From Xylophilus sp. GOD-11R (GTDB lineage Bacteria; Pseudomonadota; Gammaproteobacteria; Burkholderiales; Burkholderiaceae_C): 64,000 nucleotides of DNA. Shown piece after piece: positions 1 to 9,555 of the stretch (position 1 is the stretch's first letter; each line of letters opens with the position of its first letter). The notes under the pieces were generated by a model. That model was given only the letters and a program-made list of their open reading frames with translations, searched no databases and was not told the DNA's origin. The translations under genes were made by a program, and so were the position numbers. The stretch lies in the NCBI RefSeq assembly GCF_033546935.1, contig NZ_CP137854.1:2480001-2544000 (forward strand), given 5' to 3'.

Positions 1-626
1 CAGAACGCGCTGCCCTGCTCGGCTGCGCGCTCTTGCTGGCCGCCTGCGCCGCCAAGCCACCCCGCGGCGGTACCAAGGTGACCCTGCTGCCCCAGGCCGA
101 CGGCACGCCGTCGGCCGTGATCGTGCGGCCCAACACAGCCGCCGCCGCTGGCGCCCCTGCCCCGACGGCCGAACGGCTGGACGCGCCCTACCAGACCGCA
201 TCGGTCGGCCGAGCTGGCCCGGTGGCACTCGGCAGCGCGCCGGCGGAACAGGTGCATGAGGCTTACGCGCCCCTGTTCACCACGGCGCCACCACCGCCGG
301 CGAGCTTCGTGCTTTATTTCCGTACCGGCACGACCCAGCTGACGCCGGAATCGCAACAGGCGATCCAGCGGGTGATTCGCGAAACCTTGTCGCGCAGTGG
401 CGCCGAAATCGTGCTCATCGGCCATACCGACACCACGAGCAGCGGGGAAGCCAACGATGCGCTGTCCATGCGCCGGGCGATCCAGGTGCGTGAAATGTTC
501 CTGCAGCGGGGTTTTCCGCCTGCGCTGATCGAGGCGACCGGTCGCGGCGAGCGCGAGCTCGCCGTGCCCACCCGCGACAACGTGGACGAGCCGCGCAACC
601 GCCGGGTCCAGATCCTCGTTCGCTGA
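1..626 (+). CDS. OmpA-family peptidoglycan-binding lipoprotein (5' end outside window)
   Basis: The reading frame is already open at base 3, so the start lies upstream and the gene is partial. The first residues in the window are hydrophobic and end in a lipobox (LLAAC, Cys encoded near base 48), so the protein is probably lipidated and anchored in the outer membrane. After a Pro/Ala-rich linker of about 100 residues comes a typical OmpA C-terminal domain of about 100 residues. It begins near VLYFRTGTTQLT, contains the GHTDTT motif, and ends in the NRRVQI motif just before the stop. In the family, the TD...R motif set binds diaminopimelate of peptidoglycan, so it likely tethers cell wall to outer membrane. 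The substrate-side function is inferred from the family; nothing here links it to a particular secretion system. Confidence 0.85.
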   Translation, partial: ERAALLGCALLLAACAAKPPRGGTKVTLLPQADGTPSAVIVRPNTAAAAGAPAPTAERLDAPYQTASVGRAGPVALGSAPAEQVHEAYAPLFTTAPPPPASFVLYFRTGTTQLTPESQQAIQRVIRETLSRSGAEIVLIGHTDTTSSGEANDALSMRRAIQVREMFLQRGFPPALIEATGRGERELAVPTRDNVDEPRNRRVQILVR

Positions 627-645
627 ATCCAGCCCGACGCCGGGC

Positions 646-777
646 TCAGCTCGGTTTGGGGATATGCGCTTCGTCGCCCGGTTTTGGGCTGGGCGACTTT
701 TGCGGCTCCCTCGGGTATTCGGTCGGATGCTCCGTCGGCCGGGTGGACATGGCCTGACGGGAAAAAACGGTGCGCAT
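646..777 (-). CDS. small 43-residue hypothetical protein
   Basis: A short minus-strand frame opens at an ATG preceded by an AGGAG Shine-Dalgarno sequence at proper spacing (GAGCAGGAGACCGTC before the ATG). The protein is hydrophilic and rich in Pro, Glu and Lys, with repeated PTEHP/YPREP/KSPSPKP elements and no membrane segment. The frame extends upstream to an earlier ATG at base 849, but the strong ribosome site supports the shorter form. It ends 20 bases past the stop of the convergent OmpA-type gene. No function can be assigned; the ribosome site is the main argument that it is translated. Confidence 0.45.
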   Translation of the reverse strand: MRTVFSRQAMSTRPTEHPTEYPREPQKSPSPKPGDEAHIPKPS

Positions 778-937
778 GACGGTCTCCTGCTCGGATCGGG
801 CTGAAATCGTATCGCCTATGGATACCTGAAACCCCATGCAAACGTACACATGGAAACCCGTGTGTCTTCAAGCTTGGTCATGATGTGCCCGTGACCATTG
901 TCCAAACCGGCGGCAGACCAAGACTCGAGAAGACCAC

Positions 938-1339
938 ATGGCCCTCAACATATTCCTCGTCGAAGACAACCGCATCGTCCGTAACGCCCTGACGGAAATG
1001 CTGCAGGAAACGCTGGATTGCAAAGTCGTGGCGTCCGCCGCGACCGAACCCGACGCCACGCGCTGGCTCAGCGCCAATCCGTTCGACTGGGACATCGCTG
1101 TGATCGATCTCACGCTGGCGCAAGGCAACGGCCTGGGCGTACTGGCCAATTGCCGAGACCGGCAACCGCACCAGCGCGCGGTCGTTCTCACCGGCCATGC
1201 CGATACCGCGATCCGGTCGCGCTGCGCAGAACTCGCCGCCAATGCGGTGTTCGACAAGACCACCGAGCTCGATCTGCTGTTTGCCTACTGCTGCGGTCGC
1301 GACGCACCCGAAAGCAATCTGCTGGCGACCGCACGCTGA
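938..1339 (+). CDS. single-domain response regulator (receiver only)
   Basis: A 133-residue protein made of one receiver domain and no output domain. It has the acidic pocket near residues 9-11 (VEDN), the likely phospho-acceptor Asp57 in AVIDLTL, the Thr/Gly switch region at residue 85 (VVLTGHAD) and the conserved Lys107 in FDKTTE. The start has a GAGAAG ribosome site. No histidine kinase gene lies next to it, so its partner is unknown; CheY- or Spo0F-like phosphotransfer is the family precedent. It stands alone between the small minus-strand gene and the WG-repeat gene. Confidence 0.85.
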   Translation: MALNIFLVEDNRIVRNALTEMLQETLDCKVVASAATEPDATRWLSANPFDWDIAVIDLTLAQGNGLGVLANCRDRQPHQRAVVLTGHADTAIRSRCAELAANAVFDKTTELDLLFAYCCGRDAPESNLLATAR

Positions 1340-1421
1340 TCGAGGCCAGGCGCCCGCCGGTGCGGGCATGGTCGGCTGGTTAGACTTCCGCTCTTCCAGC
1401 TTCGCGGGGGCATACCTGGCA

Positions 1422-2660
1422 ATGCGGCCGATTTTCCTGGCGCGCCGATCGGTGGCGCTCCTCTTTATCCTGACTGTGGCGTGCGGTGTGGCACGCGCCC
1501 AGAACCAGCAATCCGAATTCGCGATCGAGCCCTGCCAGAGCCGCAAGACCGCGCTCTGGGGCCTCTGCCGGTCCGATGGCAGCGATGCGCCGCCGGTCGT
1601 GGCGCAGACCTTCGACTTCGTCGGATCCGGCTCCGCGCTGTTTCCCGCACGCGCCGAAGCGGGTTCGCCCATGGGCTACATCGACCGGCGAGGCCAGTGG
1701 CGCGTGCCGCCGCGCTTCACCTCGGCGCGCTCGTTCAGCGAAGGACTGGGCGTGGTCACCGACGGAAACCGTTCGGCGGCCATCGACGCCACGGGCCATG
1801 CGGTCATACCGTGGTTCGACGGCCTGCTCTACCCCTTCAGTCAAGGGCGCGCCTGTTTCGTGCCGCAGGGCCGCATCGAACTCGGCTGGCTGGGCCGATG
1901 GCGCCAGCGCTGGTTCGGCCGTGCAGGCGACGATCCCTATCCTGCGGCCTGGTGGAAAATCGAGGGTCGCGCCGGCTTCATGGACACGAGCGGCAAGGTG
2001 GTGATGGCACCGCAGTTCGAGCCCAAGCTCAATTTCCTGGTCGGCGGCTGCGGTTTCGGCCCGGCCGGTTTTGCGGCAATGCGCCTGGACGGCCAGGAAG
2101 GCCTGATCGACCGCGACGGCCGCTGGGCCGTGAGGCCCGAGTACGAATACCTGGGCATCGTCTTCTCGGGCAACCGCAAGGTGGTCGCGATGATCGCCGA
2201 CCGCATGATCGAGCGCGGCTGGCTGCTCGACACGATCGAGCGCATGGACGGCTTCATGGGGCCGGACGGCGATGTCCGCTGGCGCGACACCGGTGGCCCG
2301 CGGGAAATGCCCGTGGCCGGCGGTCTGGTGCGATCCGCGGTGAACTACCTGCTTTTTCCACGCTGGCAGCAGGACCTGACTCGGCTGGAAGTATCGACCG
2401 CCATGCTGCTGGCATGGCTGGGCAGCCTGGCGCTCGGTGCGGTGGCGGGCATGGCGGTAATGCGTTCGCGGCGCGGCCACCAGGCGTTTTGGTGGCGGCT
2501 GCCGCTCGCGCTGGGGTCGGCGGTACTGACGGTGGCGGTGACTTTCCTGCTCGGCCTGCTGTCGGTGGCCATCACCGCGGCGCTGCTGCTCGGCGTTGCC
2601 GTGCTGATGGTGCGTGCGTGGCGCAAAAGCCGCCGCACGGCCCGCGTGTCAGGCGCCTAG
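1422..2660 (+). CDS. exported WG-repeat protein with C-terminal membrane segments
   Basis: A 412-residue protein. I chose the ATG at 1422 because it gives a clean signal peptide (RRSVALLFILTVACGVARA, cleavage before QNQQ); the open frame extends further upstream without a better start. The middle carries several WG-type repeats, seen as MGYIDRRGQW, GFMDTSGKVV and GLIDRDGRW, each an aromatic/Gly followed by Asp-x-x-Gly. The C-terminal third has hydrophobic helices (ALGAVAGMAVM; SAVLTVAVTFLLGLLSVAI; a third before the basic tail). It is therefore probably a periplasmic repeat domain anchored in the inner membrane. WG-repeat proteins are widespread but have no single biochemical function. Its last 12 bases overlap the end of the convergent gene on the other strand. 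Confidence 0.75.
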   Translation: MRPIFLARRSVALLFILTVACGVARAQNQQSEFAIEPCQSRKTALWGLCRSDGSDAPPVVAQTFDFVGSGSALFPARAEAGSPMGYIDRRGQWRVPPRFTSARSFSEGLGVVTDGNRSAAIDATGHAVIPWFDGLLYPFSQGRACFVPQGRIELGWLGRWRQRWFGRAGDDPYPAAWWKIEGRAGFMDTSGKVVMAPQFEPKLNFLVGGCGFGPAGFAAMRLDGQEGLIDRDGRWAVRPEYEYLGIVFSGNRKVVAMIADRMIERGWLLDTIERMDGFMGPDGDVRWRDTGGPREMPVAGGLVRSAVNYLLFPRWQQDLTRLEVSTAMLLAWLGSLALGAVAGMAVMRSRRGHQAFWWRLPLALGSAVLTVAVTFLLGLLSVAITAALLLGVAVLMVRAWRKSRRTARVSGA

Positions 2661-2996
2661 CTCGTCGGGGCCGGTGGCGGCATCGACCTTTTCCAGGCTT
2701 TCCACCTGCAGGCTCTGCACGGCCCAGTCGTCGTCCGCGCCTTGGGTCAGCAAGCCCTGCACATGGGCACGGAGCGCCGGATGGCCGGCCTCGTCACCGT
2801 CGGTGCCGTAATGGAAATCGAACGCGCCATCGAACATCAGGCTGCCGTCGGTGTCGAAGCCCGCGCTGTCGATGACGTGGCGCCGCGGGCGTGTTCGGCT
2901 TCCATCGGGTACCGCCTCTTGCACCGCAGGACTGCGAAGCAGGCTCGCAAAAATGATCTCGACGAAATCTTCGGCAATATCGACGGCGGTTTTCAT
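2649..2996 (-). CDS. hypothetical protein, 115 residues
   Basis: The protein is acidic, with an amphipathic N-terminal stretch (AVDIAEDFVEIIFASLLR) and a middle containing several Asp/Gly residues (FDTDGSLMFDGAFDFHYGTDG). There is no signal peptide and no membrane helix. I do not recognise the family. The gene converges on the WG-repeat gene, sharing 12 bases at the two 3' ends, and lies 63 bases downstream of dbpA on the same strand, so it may be co-transcribed with dbpA. The ribosome site is weak. It is called real because the protein composition is natural and the frame is free of the Arg/Ala/Pro bias typical of shadow frames. Confidence 0.55.
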   Translation of the reverse strand: MKTAVDIAEDFVEIIFASLLRSPAVQEAVPDGSRTRPRRHVIDSAGFDTDGSLMFDGAFDFHYGTDGDEAGHPALRAHVQGLLTQGADDDWAVQSLQVESLEKVDAATGPDELGA

Positions 2997-3059
2997 GCGT
3001 TCGTGTGCGCTGAAGTCATTCGGACGGTCAGCATAGGGGCGCGGCCGGCGCCTGCAGTG

Positions 3060-4487
<1,428 letters not shown>

Positions 4488-4630
4488 GGGGACGAACCTG
4501 TCGGGAAAGTGGCGACACCGGCGAGAAGACCCGTCGGTCCGCCGGTGGCTGAAGAGAAACGAAACGATGACCGGCGAAAGAACCCGCGAGCCACCAGGGA
4601 CGGCGGCCGAATTTTTCGCAAATCAAATGC

Positions 4631-4948
4631 TTAGCAAAGTTTACCGCGCGGTGGCGAGGCGAAGAACGACAAGTGCTCCTCGATGGAGCGCCGGATGCGT
4701 CCCTCCACCACCTCGCTGCCGACTTCGTTGCCGGTGTCGCCAGACGCGTTGTCGAGAATCGTGGTGCGTGGCTGCGGCTGGCGGTCGACACCGACCACGG
4801 TCGCGGTCCAGCCGAAACGGATGCATCCCTGTCGGTCCCGGCGAGGCTTGCTGTAGCTGCCTTTGAAGGCAAACGGTTTTTCACTCCCGCCCGCGCCGTG
4901 CAGGTATGCGGTGCCGAAGAATGTTGTTCGCTCGGTAATACGGCTCAT
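4631..4948 (-). CDS. hypothetical protein, 105 residues
   Basis: The ATG has a good ribosome site (AAGGGAG, seven bases upstream), which supports translation. The protein is soluble and of mixed composition, with a Ser/Tyr/Lys/Arg-rich stretch (FKGSYSKPRRDRQG), a central segment GWTATVVGVDRQPQPRTT and an acidic region around DTGNEVGSEVVEGRI. There is no signal peptide or recognisable domain. The flanking bases upstream are less GC-rich than the surroundings, consistent with a promoter. Function unknown. Confidence 0.55.
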   Translation of the reverse strand: MSRITERTTFFGTAYLHGAGGSEKPFAFKGSYSKPRRDRQGCIRFGWTATVVGVDRQPQPRTTILDNASGDTGNEVGSEVVEGRIRRSIEEHLSFFASPPRGKLC

Positions 4949-5180
4949 GCAAACTCCCTTGCATAACGGCCGGTATCGGACGATCCCGATAACCAGCAGA
5001 TCGCGCGACCATTCTGGTTAACTTTTTGCTACTTTTGCAATATGGGAAATCGCTAGAAAGGGGGATCGATCTGTGGAAATAGGCGAACTCCTACATGGTT
5101 GCCGACCGAATTTCGAAGTTCCGGTGCTGCGCCCGGGCTGAATGCGCTCACCGCTGCCGTTTACGGACAGCCCTGAATGC

Positions 5181-5213
5181 AAAAAACCCCGTGTTCCAGA
5201 AGAACCGGGGTTT
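5181..5213 (-). terminator. rho-independent terminator downstream of tRNA-Pro
   Basis: Read on the minus strand, an AACCCCG/GGTTC arm pairs with a GGAAC/CGGGGTT arm around a short TTCT loop, followed directly by a run of T. It lies 32 bases past the tRNA-Pro 3' end and fits termination of that transcript. Confidence 0.85.
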
Positions 5214-5244
5214 GTCACAACAGCACCTCGGGGATGATGCCAAA

Positions 5245-5321
5245 TGGTCGGAGCGGCGGGATTCGAACTCGCGACCCTCTGCTCCCAAAGCAGATGCGCT
5301 ACCAGGCTGCGCTACGCTCCG
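5245..5321 (-). tRNA. tRNA-Pro (anticodon TGG)
   Basis: A 77-base cloverleaf with an encoded CCA. The acceptor stem CGGAGCG pairs with CGCTCCG, the D arm contains the AGCCTGGTAG element, the anticodon stem-loop reads CTGCTTTGGGAGCAG with anticodon TGG, and the T arm contains GTTCGAATC. Confidence 0.97.
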
Positions 5322-5424
5322 ACTTCCGCATTCTAACCTGAACGCGGAGGGCTCCCGACGCGATGCCACGACCCACCTTTGCGAGTCTTCGCAAATCTTC
5401 CACTTTTCAGCCTTACCGACCTGC

Positions 5425-5886
5425 ATGCCACTGAGAATTTTGTACGCCACCGTGTCCGGCAACGCGCGTTTGGTCGCCGAGGCCGTGGCACTCGACGCCG
5501 ATGGCCTGTGGACCGCGCCGATCGATGTGCAGGACATGCACGACGCGACATCCGCCGTCTTCGAACCGGGCGGCACCACGCTGCTGCTGTGCATCGCCAG
5601 CACCGGCTCCGGCAACGTTCCCCCGGATGCCGTGGCGCTCTACCAGGACCTCCAGGACGCCCCGCGCTATCTCGGCGGGCTGCGCTATGGCCTGGTGTCC
5701 CTGGGCGACAGCAGTTATGGCAGCACCTTCGGCGGCGGCGCGGCGCAATTCGACGCGGCCCTGCAGGACCTGGGGGCCGAGCGCATCGGCGAGCCGCTGC
5801 AGATCGATGCGATGGAGCATGATGAGCCGGAAGCTGTCGCACTCGCCTGGTTTCGTGACTGGAGCGAATCCGCTCCAGCTGTCTGA
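5425..5886 (+). CDS. flavodoxin-domain protein (MioC-like)
   Basis: A 153-residue flavodoxin fold. The first strand and phosphate loop read ILYATVSGNARLVAEAVA, matching the FMN phosphate-binding T-x-S/T-G-N motif. The later loops TGSGNVPPDA and GLVSLGDSSYGSTFGGGA match the FMN isoalloxazine-binding loops of short-chain flavodoxins and the related domain of sulfite reductase and cytochrome P450 reductases. It likely carries electrons in the cytoplasm; its partner is not visible. The frame runs through the tRNA gene upstream, so the ATG at 5425, just ahead of the flavodoxin start, is the sensible start. Confidence 0.85.
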   Translation: MPLRILYATVSGNARLVAEAVALDADGLWTAPIDVQDMHDATSAVFEPGGTTLLLCIASTGSGNVPPDAVALYQDLQDAPRYLGGLRYGLVSLGDSSYGSTFGGGAAQFDAALQDLGAERIGEPLQIDAMEHDEPEAVALAWFRDWSESAPAV

Positions 5887-5974
5887 ACGGCATGGTCTTA
5901 CCGGCATCTCCCGTGCTTCGGACTGCCGAAGAGACGGTGCCGTTTTTCTGGTTTTGCTCTGGTTTGGAAATGAC

Positions 5975-6958
5975 ATGAACGCCACATGCGTGATCGCGCA
6001 GCCAATCCACCCCATCGGCGCCGAGGTCCTGCGCTCGGCCGGCTGCACGGTGATCGAACCCAGGAACGCGGCGGCTCTCGAAGACGCCCTGCCCGACGCC
6101 GATGCGGTCATCGTGCGGGACGGCTTGTCGGCGGCCGAGATCGATAGCGGCGCACGCCTGTTGATCATTGCGAACCATGGCACCGGCACCGACCGCATCG
6201 ACGTCGCGCATGCGAGCGAACACGGCATTCCAGTGACGCACACACCCGGCGCCAACGCGCGCTCGGTAGCGGAGCATGCTCTGATGCTCATGTTCGCGAC
6301 CGCGCGGCAGGCGGTTGTCGCCGATGCCGCCACCAGGCGAGGTCACTGGGGTTTCAAATACCAGCGGCCGATGATGTCGCTGTACGGTCAGACGCTCGGC
6401 ATCGTCGGCTTCGGCCGCAGTGGACAGATGCTCTGCGAGATGGCGTCGAAGGGTCTGGGCATGCGGGTGCTGGTGTGGTCGCCAAAGGCCGAGCACGAAC
6501 TCATCCAGCTGTCCTGCGGCCACGCGGTCGATTCGCTCGATGAACTGCTGGAGCAGGCCGATGTGGTGTCCCTGCACCGGTCGATGAAACCGGAAAACCG
6601 TCGCACGCTTGATTCGGCGGGCATCGCCCGCATGAAACCGCGTGCCATCGTCATCAACACCTCCCGTGGAGGTTTGATCGATGAAGACGCACTGGTTGAC
6701 GCCCTGACGCAGGGCCGGCTATTCGGCGCCGGTCTCGATGTGTTCGACACCGAACCTTTCGCCGCAACCAGCCGTCTGGCGTCACTGGAAAACGTGGTGT
6801 TGACCCCTCATGTGGCGGGCTCGTCTCAGGAGGCGCTGTACGCCATGGCCAGCCAGTGCGCCCAACAGGTGATAGATACCCTGGCAGGCCGACAACCCGT
6901 CGACATGGTGCGACCGGGCGTGTGGTCGGTTCGGCGAAGGAACGTCGTGGTGGTTTGA
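5975..6958 (+). CDS. D-2-hydroxyacid dehydrogenase (NAD-binding)
   Basis: A 327-residue member of the phosphoglycerate dehydrogenase-like family. It has the N-terminal substrate domain, then the NAD-binding loop (LGIVGFGRSGQML, a G-x-G-x-x-G motif) and the three catalytic elements: Arg in INTSRGGLIDEDAL, the Glu after FDTEPF, and His in LTPHVAGSS. Such enzymes reduce 2-keto acids to D-hydroxy acids or oxidise phosphoglycerate. The missing C-terminal ACT domain argues against serine-pathway SerA, so the substrate is open. It begins 88 bases after the flavodoxin gene. Confidence 0.85.
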   Translation: MNATCVIAQPIHPIGAEVLRSAGCTVIEPRNAAALEDALPDADAVIVRDGLSAAEIDSGARLLIIANHGTGTDRIDVAHASEHGIPVTHTPGANARSVAEHALMLMFATARQAVVADAATRRGHWGFKYQRPMMSLYGQTLGIVGFGRSGQMLCEMASKGLGMRVLVWSPKAEHELIQLSCGHAVDSLDELLEQADVVSLHRSMKPENRRTLDSAGIARMKPRAIVINTSRGGLIDEDALVDALTQGRLFGAGLDVFDTEPFAATSRLASLENVVLTPHVAGSSQEALYAMASQCAQQVIDTLAGRQPVDMVRPGVWSVRRRNVVVV

Positions 6959-6994
6959 TGATCCCTGCCTTGGCAACCGCTAAAATGTCGGGTT

Positions 6995-7069
6995 CCGCCC
7001 GTCGTTCAACGGATAGGACATCGCTCTTCTAAAGCGACCATGGGGGTTCGATTCCCTCCGGGCGGACCA
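6995..7069 (+). tRNA. tRNA-Arg (anticodon TCT)
   Basis: A 75-base cloverleaf with encoded CCA. Acceptor stem CCGCCCG pairs with CGGGCGG, followed by discriminator A and CCA. The anticodon arm TCGCTCTTCTAAAGCGA gives anticodon TCT, and the T loop reads GGTTCGATTCC. It lies 37 bases after the dehydrogenase stop codon. Confidence 0.96.
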
Positions 7070-7096
7070 AATGCATTCAACTCGCCGCATCTCGCC

Positions 7097-7273
7097 TCAA
7101 CGATTGAACCGCCACGAGGCCGACGGCCACGCGAAGGCGGCGGCCTCCAGAAATCGTGGGTGCGCCTTGAAGTGAAACGAGATGACGTGGTGCAGCAGAT
7201 GCGCACCGGCGGTCAGCGCGTCATTGGCGCGGTGAGCGCGTGTTGCGCCTGCAGAAAAAATCTTGATTGGCAT
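7097..7273 (-). CDS. possible small 58-residue protein
   Basis: In the 405-base stretch between tRNA-Arg and the binding-protein gene, this minus-strand frame opens at an ATG with a GGAG about seven bases upstream. The protein is rich in His, Ala and Phe (GAHLLHHVISFHFKAH). It has no recognised domain. Apart from this frame and the terminator at 7432-7467, I see nothing in the stretch. The call rests only on the ribosome site and natural composition, so it may be spurious. Confidence 0.3.
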   Translation of the reverse strand: MPIKIFSAGATRAHRANDALTAGAHLLHHVISFHFKAHPRFLEAAAFAWPSASWRFNR

Positions 7274-7431
7274 GACTGTGGCTCCATCGAGTGATGAGTC
7301 ATGCTGTTCCCCCACCCTGTACACAAGGCTTCGGCCCATGCCGGGCATGGCTGTGGGACCACGCCGACGTCGCCCGTCGGCCCCGGGATCGCTGCCTATA
7401 GGGCGTTTCGGACCATTCAGGCGGCTCCGAA

Positions 7432-7467
7432 AACAGAAAACCCGGCCATTCGGCCAGGTTTTCTGTT
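7432..7467 (-). terminator. rho-independent terminator after the binding-protein gene
   Basis: A long, nearly perfect hairpin: AACAGAAAACCTGGCC pairs with GGCCGGGTTTTCTGTT around a GAAT loop, with T-rich sequence in and after the descending arm. It starts eight bases past the stop codon of the gene at 7475-8605 and would stop its minus-strand transcript. Confidence 0.85.
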
Positions 7468-7474
7468 ATTTGCG

Positions 7475-8605
7475 TCAGCTCAGCGGAACTCGCTTGCCAT
7501 CCTTGAAGATGTAGAGCGTCATCGCCGGATTCTTCAGCTCGCCGTTGGGCTCGAACGCGATGTTCGCGGTCACGCCCTTGTAGTTGGTCTGCAGCAGCGC
7601 CGGGATGTACACCTTGGGGTTCCAGGAGTTGGCACGCTTCATCGCGTCTGCCAGCACCATGGTCGCATCGTAGGTGTACGGGCTGTAGATCTGGTACTGG
7701 TTTGGATACTTGGCGTCGTAGCGCTTCTTCCAGGCTTCGCCGCCCGGCATCTTCACCAGCGAGGCGCCACCTTCGGCGCAGACCACGTTGTCGAGCGCCT
7801 TGGCATTGCCCGAAAGCTTGGACATTTCGGCGGTGCAGATGCCGTCGCCGCCGAACATGCGCACATTGCCCATTCCCAGCTGCTCCATCTGGCGCAGCAT
7901 CGGTCCGGCTTGCGAGTTCATGCCCCCGTAGAAGATGCCGTCCGGCGCCTTGGCCTTGACCGCGGTCAGGATGGCCATGAAGTCGGTGGCCTTGTCGGTG
8001 GTGTATTGCTCGTCGACGATCTGCACGCCCTTGGCGGCCGCAGTCTTCTTGAACACTTCGGCCACGCCCTGCCCGTAGGCGGTGCGGTCGTCGATGATCG
8101 CGAACTTCTTGAGCTTTAGCGCGTCGGCCGCATAGAACGCCAGGCCGGCGCCCAGCGCGTTGTCGTTGGCGATGATGCGGAAAGTGGTGTTGTAGCCGGG
8201 CTTCATCAGCGCCGGGTTGGTGGCGGCACCGGTCACGTGCGGAATGCCGCAGTCGTTGTAGACCTTGGACGCGGGAATGGTGGTGCCCGAGTTCAGGTGA
8301 CCGACCACGCCGGCCACCTTGGCGTCGCACAGCTTTTGTGCAACGGCCGTGCCCTGTTTCGGGTCGGCGGCGTCGTCCTCGCCGACCATTTCCCACTTGA
8401 TCTTCTTGCCGTTGATGACGATGTTCTGGGCGTTCAGGTCGTCGATGGCCATCAGCACACCGTTTTCGTTGTCGCGTCCGAAATGAGCCTGCGCGCCCGA
8501 CATCGGTGCGACGTGTCCGATGCGGATCACCTGCACGTCCTGTGCCATCACCTGACTGCACGCCACGGCTGCTGCGGCGGCAATCACGATCACTTTCATC
8601 TGCAT
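7475..8605 (-). CDS. branched-chain amino acid ABC transporter substrate-binding protein (LivK/BraC type)
   Basis: A 376-residue periplasmic binding protein of the Leu/Ile/Val receptor family. The chosen ATG has a GGAG six bases upstream; two ATGs lie slightly further up. A signal peptide (KVIVIAAAAAVACSQVMA) is followed by the mature start QDVQVIRIGHVAPMSG. Family features include ADPKQGTAVAQKL, the GHLNSGTTIPAS ligand loop and DDRTAYGQG. It would capture branched-chain or other amino acids for a Liv-type importer. No permease or ATPase gene is adjacent, so it is an orphan component here, which is common in Burkholderiales. A strong terminator follows it. Confidence 0.9.
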   Translation of the reverse strand: MQMKVIVIAAAAAVACSQVMAQDVQVIRIGHVAPMSGAQAHFGRDNENGVLMAIDDLNAQNIVINGKKIKWEMVGEDDAADPKQGTAVAQKLCDAKVAGVVGHLNSGTTIPASKVYNDCGIPHVTGAATNPALMKPGYNTTFRIIANDNALGAGLAFYAADALKLKKFAIIDDRTAYGQGVAEVFKKTAAAKGVQIVDEQYTTDKATDFMAILTAVKAKAPDGIFYGGMNSQAGPMLRQMEQLGMGNVRMFGGDGICTAEMSKLSGNAKALDNVVCAEGGASLVKMPGGEAWKKRYDAKYPNQYQIYSPYTYDATMVLADAMKRANSWNPKVYIPALLQTNYKGVTANIAFEPNGELKNPAMTLYIFKDGKRVPLS

Positions 8606-8728
8606 GAACATCTCCAGTTGCAATAGTGTGGAACCGCCCGGATGCGGCCCAAAGCGTTGAACGCAAAAACCGAGCCGGACAACACTAGCACGACGTTCCG
8701 CCCATGAAAACAGGGCGCGCCCCGTTGC

Positions 8729-9094
8729 TCAAGGCGCGGAGCGGTCCCCGGGAGACGCGGCGAATTCCGCCGCCAACGCGTTGGCGACCGAACGCTGTAC
8801 CGTCGCGACGATCTGCTCGCGCAAGGCGGGCAGCATCGCCTCGACCTGCCGGGCGACCACGAGCCGGATCGCTTCGGAAAGCTCATCTTCGACTCCGGCG
8901 TCGACGCGTTGCAGCACGCGGTGGGCGATCTGTTCGGCGAACGCGTCTTCGGCGGCCGGAGCCTGGGCTTGCGGCGCCAGGAGCGAAGCCGAAGGTGGCT
9001 CGGGATTCCGCCCGGGAGCCGGTTCATGCCGTGCCGACCTCGGCTCGACCACTTCGGTCAGGGTCGGGATGAACCGGGGCAGCTCGGGTGACAT
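8729..9094 (-). CDS. hypothetical protein next to holC
   Basis: A 121-residue protein. The first 50 residues are Pro-rich and probably disordered (EPAPGRNPEPPSAS). The rest looks like long helices with heptad-like spacing (AEQIAHRVLQRVDAGVEDEL, then RLVVARQVEAMLPALREQIV). There is no signal or membrane segment. It begins 13 bases after holC on the same strand, so the two are very likely co-transcribed, after pepA. I do not recognise a characterised family; the helical tail could mediate oligomerisation. Confidence 0.6.
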   Translation of the reverse strand: MSPELPRFIPTLTEVVEPRSARHEPAPGRNPEPPSASLLAPQAQAPAAEDAFAEQIAHRVLQRVDAGVEDELSEAIRLVVARQVEAMLPALREQIVATVQRSVANALAAEFAASPGDRSAP

Positions 9095-9107
9095 GCGGGC
9101 AAGCGGG

Positions 9108-9539
9108 TCAGGAGCGCAGGGCGAGGTCGTGGCGCGTGATGGCGTAGCCACGGTCGGCATAGTGTTTCCAGCGCGTGCGGGCGCGCTGGCGGTCGTCGGC
9201 ATCGTCGCGGCCGACGACTTCGATCAGGCGCTCGTAAGTGCCGAAGCCGGACGGAATCTCGTCGCCCAGGTTCACCAGCACCTGCTGGTGCGGCATGCCT
9301 TGCGGGGAACTCGACAGCACCACGGGCGAAGCCGCGAGCACGAACGCCGGCGCGTCGCCCCTGCAGTGCGCCAGGAACTCGTGCGGCGCCATGCTCCAGA
9401 GGCTGCGGTCGAGCAGGCCGAGCGTCTCGTCGCTGCCCAAGACCACCATGCGCGCACCGCTGCCCAGGGCCTTGCGCAGCAGCCGGCAGGCGTAGGCCAC
9501 CTTGTCGGGCGCATTGAAATGAAAGGCGACCTCGGTCAT
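9108..9539 (-). CDS. holC: DNA polymerase III subunit chi
   Basis: A 143-residue HolC-type protein. It starts TEVAFHFNAPDKVAYACRLL and has the central nucleotide-fold motif RMVVLGSDETLGLLDRSLW, followed by FLAHC and the C-terminal WKHYADRGYAI. Chi pairs with psi in the clamp-loader complex and contacts single-strand binding protein at the replication fork. It lies 16 bases downstream of pepA on the same strand, the arrangement commonly seen in betaproteobacteria (pepA-holC), supporting the call. Confidence 0.9.
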   Translation of the reverse strand: MTEVAFHFNAPDKVAYACRLLRKALGSGARMVVLGSDETLGLLDRSLWSMAPHEFLAHCRGDAPAFVLAASPVVLSSSPQGMPHQQVLVNLGDEIPSGFGTYERLIEVVGRDDADDRQRARTRWKHYADRGYAITRHDLALRS

Positions 9540-9555
9540 GCGTGAAGCAGCGAGC

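Noticed and set aside
1352..1367. GCCCGC-CGGT-GCGGGC hairpin after the receiver gene as terminator
   Set aside because: There is no T run and the WG-repeat gene follows at once; a chance hairpin in GC-rich DNA is as likely.
5245..7069. tRNA pair as integration sites for a mobile element
   Set aside because: No duplicated tRNA 3' end, integrase or foreign block lies between tRNA-Pro and tRNA-Arg.
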